From assembly GCA_047495785.1 (NCBI GenBank), contig JBLDXI010000042.1:5084001-5148000 (forward strand): a DNA stretch of 64,000 nt, in the 5' to 3' direction. Position numbers and translations under genes: made by a program. Origin of the DNA: Lepidodermella squamata (taxonomy: Eukaryota; Gastrotricha). This document shows, one piece after another, positions 21,001 through 35,997 of this stretch (position 1 is its first letter; every line of letters starts with the position of its first letter). The notes below the pieces were generated by a model. The model worked only from the letters and a program-made list of their open reading frames with translations, did no database searches and was not told the DNA's origin.

Positions 21001-24000
21001 GGTTTCAAAAAATTCATTTCTTTGAAAAAAATCTAAACAAGAGAAATTGTTTCAATGAGAAAGAGGTGATGAAATTGAGCTGAGACTGAATTTTGAGGCG
21101 CGCGCTTCATTTTTTGGGGCACGTGCTGATCCAAACAGAGAAAATCGTAAAAATTCAGAAAATGAATGAAAAAATTCCAGTCAATAAAAACAATGAACGT
21201 TTCGTGGTAAATGATGCGGAAAAATAAGTAAAATAAATAAATAAATAATTTTTCTTCGCTGTGTATAATCCAAGTGGCCGTTTGAGGCGAAACGTGATCT
21301 TGTGCGCTATTTTTACAAGCGGCCTAGGCCGAGAAAGAAAATGCTGATATAATAACAACAATAATGACGAAGGCGCAGAATGAGCAGGAAAGGTAATAAT
21401 ATATAACGCATAATTTATTTTTCTACTCGGAAAAAATTATTTTCCACCGGCCACTTTGAATACGAAATGAGGCAGATTTCCAAACGGCTCGTACGTATAA
21501 GCAATAAAGGTAAACATACTAGAAAATATTCCGCGGAAAAATAGGGACGCCATTAAATAAGGAAAAATTAAAAACATTATTTGGGACACGAATTTCGATA
21601 CCGAAAATACCGAAAATCCCGAAAAATCGGAAATAATCCTCTAGCTAAGATTTTCCGCCTTGATGTTACCCGACGGAACATCGAATTGCACTCTCTGAAT
21701 GCTAATAAACCTACCGCAACAACAAAAGACTCTTGTGTATAGGAAAAACGATATCGACTACTTTCGAGTTGATATATAACATAACGGTATAATACACAGG
21801 CAATAGCGCAACAAAACGCGAATATGTAATATATATCGGTGCGAAAAATGCGGGCGGTTTGCTTCGTTTTTTCGGCTCGAGGCCAATATTATACATAGTA
21901 TATAATAATAGCCGTTGCTAATGTAATAAATATTGAAATGGCCTAAGAGATGGTGATATAAAATAATAACTACAGCATGTAGCTACTCAAGCGTGACGGG
22001 CACTTTTTTACGCGCTCTCGACTTCCGATATATGAGATGATGAGAGGGAGGCAGGGCTAGAAATAATTATATATATAAGGCAAAAAACGAGGGAAAATTG
22101 TTAGGTAAACAATATTGACTAATGATATTGGGTGCGTTTCTTTATCTCAATTTTATTTCATTTTTTAAAATAAAATGAAAATAAAATGGTCGTTTCATTG
22201 ATATTCATCGTTTATAAATTTTTTGTGTTTTCACGTTTCTTTTCGTAATTTTATTTTATAAAATGGCGCAAATAAAGCACGCGTTTCATCGAAAAAATCC
22301 ATTTTTTTAGCTCAAGGAAAAACAGGGGGTAGAGCCGTTTTGGTCTTATTTTACACTTGTATTCTGAGGCTTTTCTGCGCATAAATGTCCATTTTTATAT
22401 CGTCTTATATAGAATTGCGCTCGTAGAAGAGTTCAGCGGAACTTGGTTCGACAACGTCACTTCTCTATGGCAATGTTTGAGCAGTGACACTTCAGAAAGT
22501 TGTGTTATTCAGCAATACAACTATAGAGCCCACGTCATTTCAGTTGAGGTTTTTTAAGCTAACGATATCTGCTCAGTGCGTAGTGCGACATGTCAACCAC
22601 GACATTCGCGCTAACGACATTTGAGCTGACTATAAATTAATTATTAATTTAAGTGTTGAATCTTGGCTATACGAGCGGAGCGAGCATGCCCAGCTCCACC
22701 TCTATAGCTTTTTGAAGGTCCATTGTATTTGAATAATAATAAACATAATTAACATAAATTTAGCTGATTTGTCGAGTGGCTAAGTTGTCGCTTCGCTCAG
22801 CTCAGTTCGCGCAAATATCTTAGAGCCTTTAATTCGACGAATGTGGAAAACTTCTACTGCCCAAATATATTATTACAAATCTTTTGCGGAAGTGGCAGTT
22901 GCTGAAGTGTCGCCTGCTCAATCGGCAATGCTGAGGTGAAGTCGTTGAACTACGTTCTACTGAAATTTCCTACAACCTATAATGTTTCGATGGGACGAAT
23001 TTAAGACCGGCGCTTCCCCGGACGCTCTCATGCTCCTATGGGCTTAGGGCAATCACGTTCATACGTTCAAACTACGCTCAAAACATTCATTTTTTTTCAT
23101 TTCTTTATCAGTGCGTAGTTTATAAACAGCACGTGTCGTTTCATTCACATTTTCTTTTCCAAAATCATGAAAAAAATGTGATAAAGAAATGACGTTTTAT
23201 TTTATAAAATAAAATGGAAAAAATCGAATAAAGAAATGATATTTATTTTAATTTTGAAATTTAAAATGATAAAGAAATGTCAGTGTTTAATTTTAATTTT
23301 AAAATAAAAAATGGCTTGTGATAAAGAAACGCACCCATTGTTATAAAAATAATATTGTTATGACAAAGAGAGCAGGAAAAAAACGAACCGGAAAATATGT
23401 TCGGGGATACATTATATGGATGAGATGATTGAGCAAAATTAGCCGCCAGAAAAATTCCAGCCAATTTTCCGCTCGAAATAAATATTTTCCTTTATAAAAA
23501 ATGTTGGAAAATATTCCTAACAAATTGTAAAAAATCCCCCTTAATTCTAAAATAATATAGAAAATTTAGTATATTTTTTTTGCTCCAAGTAACATTTTAA
23601 AATATTTTTTTCCTGAACTTTAATAATATTACCCTGTATTTAGGAAATATAGCGAGCGAGATGCAACACGTTGATAAGAAAAATCCTCTTTATTTTCCGA
23701 CGGCGCCAGGCCACCGCCACGGCACCAGCAAGGTGTTCAATGGGCAATAATGATATGCCAAAAAGGATCAAAAGAGGCATTAGAGGCTGCAACCTAAACA
23801 ACGAACGCACAGTTGCCTGTTTAATTCGTTGCTGTGTTGGCGCCAGGGCATTAATGTGATACAAAAATCCTATGCAGAATAAACAAAACGCAGACAACAT
23901 GTTAAACGCCGCGGTTATATACACGAATATAAACGCGCATCCTTATATATATATTACACGCGTGTGATAAATGCGCGCACAGGTAATAATAATAATAGTT

Positions 24001-27000
24001 ATGATAAAACGGTAATAAAAACGTGTTCGCGTAATAATAATACTTATTCCGCATTTAATTATCTATACCGATCGCGGAAATACGGTTTATTATTATTATT
24101 AGAGATAGCGCCCGATGTTACACCTGTTTACGTATAATATATTATGGTAGCTGGCGAATAACAGTTATTATAGGGGGCGGGTTGTTGTTAGGGTGGATAC
24201 AACTTCCTGTGATGCCTTGAAATAGCGTGGCTGGCGCGTTATCGCTAAATAAATCCTATGTTTTTCGCGAAACCGGAGAAGCTGCATGGAAAATCCTAAG
24301 CTTCGGCACGTTTTGGCTCCAAGGTTACACAAAAGTCAAACTTATACAATAATCATATCAAATATCGAAGCGCGATAAATCTGGGAAAAATACAAATACA
24401 CTCATTAAAGGACGCGTAAACTGACCTTAGGTTAGGAACAATTAAGGACTAATAATAGGAGTTATGGGAAGTTGAACAAAGGAGAGGAAGGGGAAAGTGT
24501 GGGAAAGGACAGGAAATGTACTCCTGCCTATTCAAAAATGTAAAGGACTGGTTCTCATGAAATTTTGAAAAATAATTCAAGCGTCTGTGTTAATTTTTGA
24601 AATTGTTTACAGCCACTACTCCCCTACTTGAAGCAAGGCATGCTATAGAGCTGTTCGTAAACGCGAAATTGAGAAGACACAACGCCGAGCAAAACGATTC
24701 AATTGATGAAACTTTCACAGCGCGCGCTTGAAAAGGTTAATCTTGAGCCGTGATCTGCGTTGAGACACGAAAATTGCCGCGCGGCTTTGAAGTCTCGGAA
24801 TAAATGTCTCTCTCTGTCTCAAGAAATAATGTAACAATGAGAGGCGGCCCCTCGTAAAATCACGCGCGCGTAAAAACTGCGCGCACAATGGTGACCTAAT
24901 TTAAATTACACCGTGCGCGCAAATTTAACAAAAACGACAAAATAGACACTTATTCTGGGACTTTATTACAGGCATATATCAAACGGCACGTCTCGCCGAG
25001 CTGAATCGCCTGATTACCATCGCTAACTACGTGAAAAAATTCAAGTCAAACAGTGAAGTTTCAAGATATTAGTAACCTTTGGAGGTGTAAATTTGTCTAA
25101 CCTTATTTGTAAGATAGTAATTATCGCCGTGAAATTGGACAATAAAAGTGCGCGTGTCTAGGCGGCTAATATAAGTAATCATCATTTAGCATTCTTAAAG
25201 ACGGCCGATGAAGATTTGCAAGTGCTGAGGTTGTAAAACAGGCGATAATGAGGTTGTAGTGGTGGTGGCGGTGGCAGACAAACACACTTTATTGTCATGA
25301 TGGAGCAGCGAGCAGCGAGCGAGATGAGACTGCTGGTCACATATTGTTGTACACCGATATAAGTGTAATATATTGCTCCGGAGTGAGCGAGTGAGTGATG
25401 GAGCGATGAGTGAATTGTAAAAGGGGTCAAGTCGAGAGCAGTGATAACGAGCGTGCATATTTAATAAGCACTTGTCATCGCGATGGCTCACGATCTCGAG
25501 CCGCGTGTCAATATAATGCATACCGCTCAACATCAAACGCTCGTGATTATCACATCATTTTTTGAAATTTACTATAACACTATAAAAAACAACAATTGAG
25601 ATCAGTTGAAAAACATTTGAATAATTTCGCTGAAAAACCATAAAGAGCGGAGATAGCGCAGAATATCTACTTCAAACTTCACAAAGCGACTACACTTCAA
25701 AAAGTTTGGGAAAAGAAATTCCCGGCCAACCAATATAAGAGGCGATCTGCGTTATAAAAAACACAGGTAGAAAATGAAGGAAATGGAAAAAATTATGCAG
25801 GTAAAGAAAAAGAATCAAACTTTGAGCGGAACTCAATTTCCGTGAGTTATTGAGCTGTCATACATTTTTTCGAAATGCAACGTATTTTCGATGGGAAATA
25901 ATTTCGGAATTTTTTCTATCTCAGGGCTAGTATAACAGTTCTTAAATTCCAAAAATGTGTTTAAAAAATTGACGATTCCCATGTATTTATGGGGTTGGAA
26001 CTTGAAAAAACATGCGAATATGATTTATAGGAATATTCGCAAATAAAAGTAGGAATATTAGGAAAAATATTCTTTCCCAAAATCTGAAGCTTGGCTGAGA
26101 AAGGAATATTGTATAGGAATGTTAGAGATTTCAGATGGAAAAACCTGATGAATCATCTCGGAAAAGGATGAAAAGGCCTGAAGAACTCGAATTAACAATC
26201 GAAAACTTTCGATTTCTTTCGAACCTATTGATTTTATTCTAATTTTTGGAGTTCATTTTAAAATATTATGATAAATGCTACATCGAGGTGGTTCAGAAAA
26301 ATTGAAAGGCAAAATTGGGACATCTATGGAATAAATTTTGAAGATGAAATGAAGCTCAATTAGATAAAATCGCAGTTTTCTCAAGCAATCTCGAAACCTT
26401 GAATAAGGTTAGCTATAGGACTATTTTGGGACTCAGCGAATAGCTCGCCTTTTCCCTTATATATAACGAATATTTGGCTATACAAGTATATGGTTATTTC
26501 CAAAGGTAATAGCCTAATAGTCCTTTATAAATCTAAGAGCTGATAGAGAGCCGTATTATAACACGCCTCGTTGTAGTAAAAGGGCCTGCAGTCCGCTGAA
26601 AGGCCCTAAGCAAGCAGTAACTGACCGCGGCTCAGAACACAACAAAACGCAGAAAACAATAGCGAGAACAGGTTTTTAGGCCTAATAAAGGCCGAGGCGG
26701 GCTGAAAATTCACTCGAGTGGCGTATGAAAACTCAACTCGGCGTGTCTCTCGACGTCATTATAATTATTGATAATTACTATATAACCCACTTCCACCTGT
26801 CTGAAGCTGCGAGTGGCCCACTTTCAGCGTAATTAATACCGGCAGTGTATATTACAAAAATAATACCTACCTGTGTTTTGTTTACGCGTAAACAAAGGGC
26901 AGAATAATAAAAAATAATCTGATGACAATAAAAGACATTAATTTTTTGAGAAAAATAACATAAAAAAGGTGTTAATTATATTTTCGAGAGGGATTTTTGC

Positions 27001-30000
27001 ATAAATGCCTTTACACCAGCAGGCCGAGGAGTTGGACGTTGAGCTAAAATAAGGATACTTGATAGGATAAATAGTATAACGGCATGTGATTTCTCTCCTC
27101 ACCTGGCGTTGCGAAAATAGATTAGCCGCCGATTTATCATCATCAAAAGCCTGCCGGTTATATAATGGAATATAAGAATATGGGATATAAATATGGCAGG
27201 AACGTAAACAATTTATCCCTGACTTGTTTCTAATAAATCATAATAACCCGCTATTTTTCCGAAAATAAGAAAAATATTAGGAAAATAAGGCAAGAATTTT
27301 TCTACTATATCAAATCCGGAAGTTGGGGTCGATTATTTTTTCTACATTTTTTATACAACAGACCGCTGATCAAATAAATAAGATTTTTGTACAGCAAGGT
27401 GATTAAAAAATCTGACGTTTTCGCGGTAAAAAGGCTTGGTTTCACCACGGCTGTATATGTAAATATACCGACTAGATTTTTTGTAAGAAAAATAAACTAA
27501 ATACGACAGTTGAGTGAAAAATGATAATAATCGACCGGCTGTCTTATGTAAAACAATTTTTTTCCTATATATACGAATGATATACAAATATGTAAATGAA
27601 AAATCGTTTTTATATAACGGCTGAAATCGACTGACAATTTTTATAATGAACGGAAGCCATGCGTATGCGTGTATATTATTACAACGAGGAAGAGATGAAA
27701 AAAAGCTTTTTTTTCCTTATTTTATATGATAATATACTCGGGTGTATTATATGCTCTAGACGGCGGATGTGTATGTTGTAATGACTGCGTGGACGAGTGT
27801 GAAATTTGAGTTTTTACGCGCCGCGTGCGGAACCGATCGAAGTTGATATATAATGAATGCGATGGACTATCTATTCCCTGCATACAAGTCGTGCTATGCA
27901 AAAAAAAATGCGAAAAATCAAGTGTTTTTTGCTGGACTGGAAAAAAATGAAGAGATTTTTTGAGGGGAAATTAATGGAAATTAAAAATTAATTCGTCAGA
28001 AAGCAACGCAAAGTTCCGAGGATTTTCGCGATCTAGAATATTCTATCGCTTCAACCGCAAAACTTGAATGCAAAAAAAATCATTTTGATAATTGGACGAC
28101 ATGAGGTTTAGGAAATTACGAAGCATTGCGATGATGTCCTTAATTGCCATAAAAGAGATATTTGCGCGTATAGCATACCTACAAGCCTCAATTGGGCGAA
28201 ATTTGAAAAATGACAATTCCGCCGAAGACATTTAAGCAAATGAAGAAATAATCAAATAAGTAACGAGTATTTTTCATCCAGCTTCAAAATATTCACGAAT
28301 TCCAGGTATATAAGGAATAGAATCATGCGAATTAGGATTAGGAATTCCTAAAAGGCGGCCCATCAGGGTAGATCTTCAAAGAAAAATTAATTAAATATTT
28401 TATTAAAAAAAGGAAAAGTTGAGATATTTATTTCTTTCCCTTCTTTCTAAAATAATGATAGATTGTCAAAATTATGCTTGTGGCAACTTAATATGAAGCG
28501 GCCGAGAAGCGGAAAAAGGGCTCAAGATTAGGATTATTAAAAATCTACGCTGACCAAAACAAATCATTTTCCTTATTGCCATCAATCGCCGAATAAATCC
28601 TCAATTTTGCGAAAACAAAGCCTGCTTTTTAATCAAAAACAGATAGCATAAATATCATGTATAGACAGGGGCGAAACAATAGGAAATTTCCCAGGGGACC
28701 GGTCACTATATAGAAAATTTGAATATATCATCCAGTTTGCACTTGAAATTCTGGGAAAAAACAACACGCATTTTTTGCGCATCATATTTGTATAATATGG
28801 GAAAAAAATATTCGCACTTCATGTCAAAAGTTGGGTATTATAAAATATAATTCCTATTCTTCCTTATTATTTGTATAAACTTAAGAAGCGTCTGTAGGGT
28901 AAAAAGTGTAGTAAGTACCGGTAGCACCCGTTAATTACTAGCAAATTCGAGAAAAGTCACGCCTCGGTGACTAAAGTCAGGAAACAGATATGCGGCGAAT
29001 GAGGCCTTTATTGGCGTTCAGCGAAGCGTAACAACTTGTTGTCATGTTGTGCGGTTTCAAAGATAGCGATGGGGGCTACTCTCGACTTGACGTTCAAGGG
29101 CGTGTTTTTAACACACCCACATAGCGAGAAAATATATTGATGCTTAAATAGGGGGCGGGTAGGCATAGTGGTTTACCTGCGTATAATGACGTGTTGGGCA
29201 CCCTGGCGCCGCCGCAATTGAGCCGTGTCACACTGCGCGCGCGCAGATGATATAAACGCGCACTTGACTGCGCGCGCCTGCCTAGTCATAAAAATGAGCT
29301 CGCGCGCGCGGTAATAAAGAGCGCAAACACGCGTGACGCGCACTTGCGACGCTGGAAACATATATATCATCATTATAATATATCATAGTAGCCTACAATA
29401 CCTATATATGCCTAATGAAAAAATAACCGGTGTCATTAACGTAAGGCCTCCTGTAATAAATTGGTGTATCCTTTTCGCCTTTATGGACACCCTGAGACGG
29501 TTTTTTTCCCGCCGGACCTCTATTTTTTCAATCTTTGTCGCGCATAACTCGGGCAATGTTTGTTTACCTTTCAGTTCGAAAAAATGAGTAAACAGCATAG
29601 AACGCAGTGCTCCATAGGTTTAGCTGAGAGGAACATTGATAGGAAATATATTAAGCTTAAAGTTGGGCGCAAAACTAACGATGCAATTTTTTGAAAAATT
29701 CGCAAAAAAATAGGATAAATTTGGAATAAATTTTTAATTCCAAAAAAATTGCAGCAGAAATCAACACCAAAATTTCAAAATTATATATTATTAAATATAT
29801 TATTTCGATGGAATGACAAATATTTTTCAACACAGGAACAGGTGAATTTTTTCGAAGATTCCTAAATGAGATCGAAATTGTATGAGACTTCGCTCCAATC
29901 GGAAAAAATTCGGATATTTTGCGAAAAGTTGGCCCATTTTTGAAGAAATTCTATTAATTACGGAATAGGTCGTGATAAGTAGCGCTATCTTCAACTCGTT

Positions 30001-33000
30001 CACCCTACGCGAAAAGTTGAAAGGGAAATAAAGCTTTCACTCACTTCATCTCGGCAGCTGCCTGAGAAAGCGCGAGAGAGGTGTTACACAAGGGCTGATA
30101 TAACCTGTCAGCAGACGCGGAGCCGACCACAAAACGGTAGCTAGCATGCCTTTACTCGTGAACCCGAGATAAAAAAGGCCGCCGCACACAGTCATCTGAT
30201 ATAAAATCGGACCTCGCAATGCGCGTGAGCGGAAGTTTATCGCGCACTATTATATTATAGTTTGGTAGTGTGTAACCTTTATTATATTAGGTATAATAAA
30301 AATCTGGGTTACAACAATTTTTGCGCGCACACGCCAGATCACGCTAATAATATAGCTCAGTGTGTCACATCGTATAGTAATAAAGGCCTATCCCGGTGTG
30401 TAATTATATGGCAATATTTCAAGTTGTCTGTATTATTGTTTAGGCATCAGGAACCAGGCGTCGTCGCTATGATTCATGTTGTTTGTGCGTGATCTGAACT
30501 TTGTTGTGGCCATTTTTATGCGAGATATTAGGTTGTAAACAAAAATACAGCAGGTTTATATACTATATATATGACTACCTACTGCTACGGCAATAATGAG
30601 TCGATTTTCGTGACTTTTGATGGTCTATATAATGGGACAACATTAGACATATGAGTGGCCTGACTTTTTTGATTAGGCCACTGAGTCTGCGGTATAATTA
30701 TGCCGATAACAAAATTTGATCCGGTTAATTATTTATCGATTAAAAAAATAATGCGAAAATGCGGATAATCCACGAGAAAAATTCCCAAAAATGGGCTACT
30801 GTTAGAGAGTGGGCTTCTGTTGAAGTGTGGGCTTATACAGTTTGAGTTCCGGTCTGGGAAGTTCCGGTTTGGGCTCAAGGTGCGGTGTTCGCGCAATGTT
30901 TTACTTTGTCGCGGAGCCGAACTTGCGCGCGGCGGCGTAACCCATAATCCGCCTAGGCTGCTCCATAGACCTGCAGAGTGACGCAGAGTGAACCCGGGCT
31001 ACTATTTTAGAGTGGGCTCAAGTATTTTGGGTCGTCATTTAGCTGGGCTCCTAAATGCTTGGAGGAATAGACAAATGTAATATTACTCGAAGACTAAATG
31101 AAGGTGGTTTCCGAAGATGAAAGAAATTATTGAGAATTTTCAAATTTTGGGCCTGAAATTACATTTTTGAATTTTTTTGGGTTTCTAAGCCTCGCTGTTG
31201 TTCAGGATGATTATAGAATTTGATACGGTTGAAAAAAACAAACGATAATTTCAGAATTTTTAAGGTGAATAGAGAAAAACTAAGGAATCTACAATTCTGA
31301 AATATTCTCGATTTCAAGTAGTTGAAGCTTCTTTTTGATGATTTTATCCAATTTTTCCGTGTGAATTTTCGTCTTCCTTTTTCGGGAAAAATTCGGGAAC
31401 TTCGCTGGGAGAAATGCACATTTTCACGCATTTTCAATTTTCGCCAATTTCTTGCATCATCATAATAGCTCTTCGAGATAAAAATACCGCCACTTCTTTC
31501 CATTATTTACTCCATTTTTTCTTTAGTTAAAAAATACAAAAAATGAAGTCGAAAAATGAGCTCGTGACGCCTGTCACCGCAAACATTTGTTATAAAAAAG
31601 GTGTAGATAAAAATGAAAAAAAACTATTGAAAAATGCGTAATAAAAACAAAATTCTTGAAAACTGCAAAAATTGTCTCAATTTTCCGAAGCAAATTTTCT
31701 GCTTAAATATTCTTGATATTTTGAAAGGTCGCGTGTCACTAATGCGATGATAATGGCGTGTAATAAAAATATTTATCGAGATAATGATAATAATTGCGGC
31801 TATGAATTACCGTGTCACGCATGGGCTGTTGAAAAATTATTGAAAAAATAGCCGGTAAAAATGAAAAATAATAAATAATAATAACAACAACGAGAGATGG
31901 CAGGAAAACTGCTGAAAACGCGCGCCGCCTATTATCGAGCCGCGCGCAACCGTCATTAAGCTGTCTGTTATTTTATCATCACATTACTATTATTATTATT
32001 ATAATCATTTTTGCATGCCGTTGACGTCTCTTCTTTCAGTGGCCGTAGTCATTTAACGCTCGCTGTGCCCAAATCAACATCGCCAACAACGCAAACGGCC
32101 GCGCGCTTGTTGATGAAAGTCTATTACTTGTGCTTACAATAATGTCTCAGTAGTGGTCGTTCGTCGTAATGACACGGCTATTAGGCCTACTTACCAAAAG
32201 TGAGCCACTCTTAGCCAGCGTTTTCCCATTATGTGAGACAGCAGCCCGGGCGCGTTTTTGCGCCTGCGCGTATACAATAAAAATGAGACACTCATTAGCG
32301 CGCATTTGCGCGTCTTTTTTGCGCACACGCGCGCCATATGTCAAACGGTGCGCGTTCGAGTGAATTTCGAAGAAAAACGGGCTTTTCGGTAGAGAAAAAT
32401 AACGGCAAATAAGTGTAAACATCACTGAAAATACGGTTGATTTTTTGAAAAATTGAGAAAATGATTTGAAATGATTTGAAATATAGCGAATTTTTACGTT
32501 GGAAGCCGCGAAAAATCATGATGCAGGACATGATAAAGGACGATATTATAATAAATTAGAATAATTTTAAAGATCCAAATAAACTTAAACAAACAAAAAT
32601 CAGCCATGAAAAATAGAAAATGGAAGCAAATATTCCGTGGCGCATACAAATTTGGTTTGACAGAGCGAAAGATATCAGGCGAAAATCCGAAATTCCGAAA
32701 AGAAATCCTTACCAAAAGCAGAAAACAATGCAAATAGAACGGGTTAAGCTGGAATAAAAGTCATTTTTCAGTTGGAAGAATTATTCGAAAAATTATCAAC
32801 CAGCAATGAACTCAATGCTAACTTGAAAAGGAATCGTACAAAAAACTGGTTTAACGGCTAATGGAAAAAAATCGGACGATGAGCAAATAGAAAATTATAC
32901 CCCTAATATAATATGATGTATAATACTTGAATATGTTGTGTTAGCTTATTATAAAAGTGAAGTTTATACACCGAAAAGTTTGCAGGCCTTCATCGTCTTC

Positions 33001-34104
33001 GTCTTCGTCTCATTCTGCTGCTCTTCACGCAGCAGCATCGCCGTTCGCCCGCGCTTAAGTGTCAACAATGGACCTCAATAAAACGCGCATTAGGCGTGAC
33101 ATGGCACACTATTATACCCCCTGCTAATAATATACACAGCGTAAGCTAAATAATTTTGGAAATTAATATAATGAAATGCCAATATTATATTACTGCTGTC
33201 CTTATTATATTTTTGAGGCAGCATCGTAGTAAAAAGGCGAAAGTTCGGCCGCCTTGTTTGCGAGTGCAAATTCTGGTGAGGCGGGTGACTGCAAAATCTT
33301 GATAAATACGGCCTATTAATAGTCGAGACACGCGCGCATCTGTCCTTTCAAATTAAAGCGCGATGACAATGATTTTTCTATTTATTTATAATATTTATTA
33401 TTACACGCGCCGGCTTTCAAAATGTAAATAGGAATATTAAATTATTTAGATATTATTATTATTATTATTATTTAGGATCCTTTCATAACAAATAAATTAA
33501 CGCGTTTAGAGGCGGCGTAAAAAGGCAGAGTTTTAAGGTGATTTTCAGCTGTCAAAAGGGCGTTTTGTAAATATACAAAATAGTATATAATAATAATAAT
33601 AATATTGCGATGAGTTTAGGTGCGCACGCCGCTGATGGAATTTTATTATATGAGCCACTTGATAATTGACCGGTCAATACACCTGTCGGATAAGTACTGA
33701 CAAACCAATTTGATTAGCACCGCGCCCAGTTCGCATTCTCTTCAATTTTTGACAAGACTTCAAGCTGTCACCAAGCAGCAGAAAGTGAGAGGACACTGTA
33801 AACTTTTGGGCCCAGAGTTTCCGCAGTTGGGTATTTCCAAATTATAGCTACATACCGCCATCGGGTTCCGAGACTCTGATAAGTATCGTACCCCCAGTTC
33901 GGTAGGCCAAGGTGGAAATCACCAAAACGACCACAGGGGACTCTTTGGTCATAAAACTTGAGCCCGAAAATACCGTTAGTTCGAGGATCCTACTTAGGGC
34001 ACTGATTTTGACCAAAAGGCCCTACCCTATATGTTTGCGTAACTTGACAGGTTTCGCCTGTTACCTTCTCATCTCGATGACTTCTTAGCTTCCGAAAAGT
34101 AAAT
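21001..34104. other. About 13 kb without a supportable gene
   Basis: AT-rich DNA with TTA/ATA microsatellites (for example 33450-33472), several short GCGCGC-rich patches (about 24850-24910, 29215-29345, 32230-32350) and a 1.2-kb TIR element. Scattered ORFs of 60-115 codons have no domain, splice or codon-use support. It may be a long upstream regulatory region or 5' intron of the gene ending at 21000. Confidence 0.5.
22130..23336. mobile_element. 1.2-kb non-autonomous TIR element
   Basis: Ends are exact 17-bp inverted repeats (GGGTGCGTTTCTTTATC left, its complement right), flanked by ATT on both sides, a possible 3-bp target duplication. GATAAAGAAATG-type and TTTATTTTATAAAATGG motifs recur inside, near both ends. 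The interior has no transposase-like ORF. Confidence 0.75.
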
Positions 34105-34328
34105 TTAAAATATCATCGCAGAATTTGCGACAGCGAGATTTATTTTAATTATTGCAAGTCTTAAAACTGGAAACAGCACCAAAGCATTTAACAGACGATT
34201 AGCGGAACTTGATAATGGCTCAGCAAGTAAATTCTTCACAGCAGATTCGGCTATAATCCACAAATTCAGTGCGTCACTGCCGTACGACTCACCAGAATGA
34301 ATTAGATATTTGAATTCTTGACTCATAA

Positions 34329-34696
34329 TTAGCCTTTAATTCCAATTCTTGCGCTGGCTTGCGGCTTGCGGCGGTCCTTTGTTGGCTTTGAAATTTTGAC
34401 CTTGGCAGGATCTGAGGCCTTGTTTCCGCCCTGCTTCTTTCTATCGCTGCGAGCTCCCTCCTCTTCGTAGTCAGCCTCGCGGGCTGTCGGAGATTTCTGC
34501 GGCCTATGGATCGCAGGCTTGACGACTTTAGCGAACTTTGCCTCGCGCGCCGCACCGACAGCCCGGAACTCCTCTGCCGAAGCAGTGGAAGCAACCACGA
34601 AGGCCTGTTTAATAAAAAATATCGTGGCTACAGATCCCAGCAAGACAGCGCTATGAAACTTACTACAACAAGAGTGAGAAGAAGGATATTGTTCAT
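34329..34696 (-). CDS. Small secreted basic protein, copy 1
   Basis: Exon 1 34696-34664 encodes MNNILLLTLVV; exon 2 34604-34329 completes it (102 residues). The signal peptide is split by a 59-nt intron with a GTAAGT donor and an AACAG acceptor. Cleavage is likely near ASAEEFRAVG. The mature protein has no cysteines and is rich in Lys, Arg, Ala and Glu. The paralogue at 35998-36310 has the same exon structure and shares EEFRAVG and ADYEEE. TATA and CACGTG elements lie upstream. No known family is recognised; a secreted peptide or defence factor is possible but not shown. Confidence 0.75.
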
Positions 34697-34748
34697 GTTA
34701 GATCAAAAATTTGAAATGAAAAATGATTGTTAAAAATTGTGTAGCGCA

Positions 34749-34817
34749 TTTTATAAGCTTCTCCCGGACGATCTTCTCACCAACTGAGCAAACCTGCGCG
34801 AGTAGGCGACTCACGTG
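34749..34817 (-). promoter_or_regulatory. Promoter of small secreted gene 1: TATAAAA and CACGTG
   Basis: TATAAAA (minus strand, 34755-34749) lies about 55 nt upstream of the ATG and CACGTG (34812-34817) about 60 nt further. Both, with a common GATCTTCTCACCAACTGAGC segment between them, recur upstream of the paralogue. Confidence 0.6.
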
Positions 34818-34819
34818 TT

Positions 34820-35997
34820 TCGGAGTTACCGATGCACTCGATGAATGATAGATAGCTAAATGGCAGAGGCGATGCTTTATTTTTTAACGCGTGATCATCG
34901 TTGAATTAATATTATTTATTGACATACGAAGCCGGTGTTCAATTTAGCTATGCAAAACGGTCAGATACTTATGCACTAGAAGTTATCGTTAATTGTCTAA
35001 TTCAAATTTGTAAATAATGTAAGGTAAAAAGGTTATATCATGCGGAAAGTTATTTTACTAGCAATTTCATGATCAATCCGACGAGATTCAATGTCAATGC
35101 TTCAGCACTAAGGCTGTGTTTTTTGTTGTCCAATCTCCCCAAATTTCGGGTCGCCCATTTCTGAAGCTCACCTTAACCTGCAAAGGCTCGAGCCCGAAAA
35201 CCTCTGGTGCATGCATTGAAAAATCTTTCATCTGCTGCCTAAGCTTGAGATTCCCGAAATTCCGGGGCAACTAAAAAAACGCCCAATAAGCCTTAACGTA
35301 TGTTCGATCCCTCAGAGCTCTACTTTTATTTGTCAACGCCGAGCAACTGTCTCGGGAATGCAGTGCACCGATGATAGAGCAAAGGCGGTGGTAGTAGTGT
35401 TCCTGTTATCAATAGCCGGTGCGAAGGGTGAGCAAATTTCAACTATGTATGGACGACTGCGGTAACGGCTCGTCATGAGTTTGAGGATCCGATCTTCAAA
35501 TAGGTAGAGCGTGAACTAATTTGAGGTGTTCCATCTATGGCCACCGCTATTTTACTGTATATCTACTAATTTTTGGTGGTCATTAATTTTCGGTTTTGGA
35601 GATTTTGGGCCTGTGGATTCGACATTTAATTTCGGTGGATTCGAATTCGGTTAAGACTGGCCGCTGAGCAAAAAAATTGATTTATTTTAATAAGACGGCT
35701 CCAGCGCGTGATACGCGGTTTTCTTGCGAAGAAATAATATTCGGTGGTTTTAATTTGCAAAAACACCGAATTCAAAGATCAAACCGAAATTAATGACCGG
35801 AAATTGTAGATATGCAGTATACATGGATCATAAAATATCAGTATTTTCCACAACATTATTTATTTGAAATAATCCTAAAAGGAAACAACGTAACAATGTT
35901 CTAGTGACGCGCGGCATACACCAAAGCATGACAAACACGATTAGATGCGACGTCGGATGGCTCCATGAGTGAATGCTTCACAGCCGCCACCATAGCC
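34820..35997. other. Intergenic spacer between the two small secreted genes
   Basis: Contains part of the duplicated promoter block and the 3' flank of copy 2. The stretch 35520-35830 has repeated ATTTTCGGT and AATTTCGGTGG-like motifs. No gene is seen. Confidence 0.45.

Noticed and set aside
23640-23924. Minus-strand ORF with hydrophobic segments (94 codons)
   Set aside because: No signal, splice or family support in an AT-rich repeat-filled region.
34105-34326. Minus-strand ORF just after small secreted gene 1
   Set aside because: It lies in the 3' flank, starts after the stop codon and has no counterpart ORF beside the paralogue.
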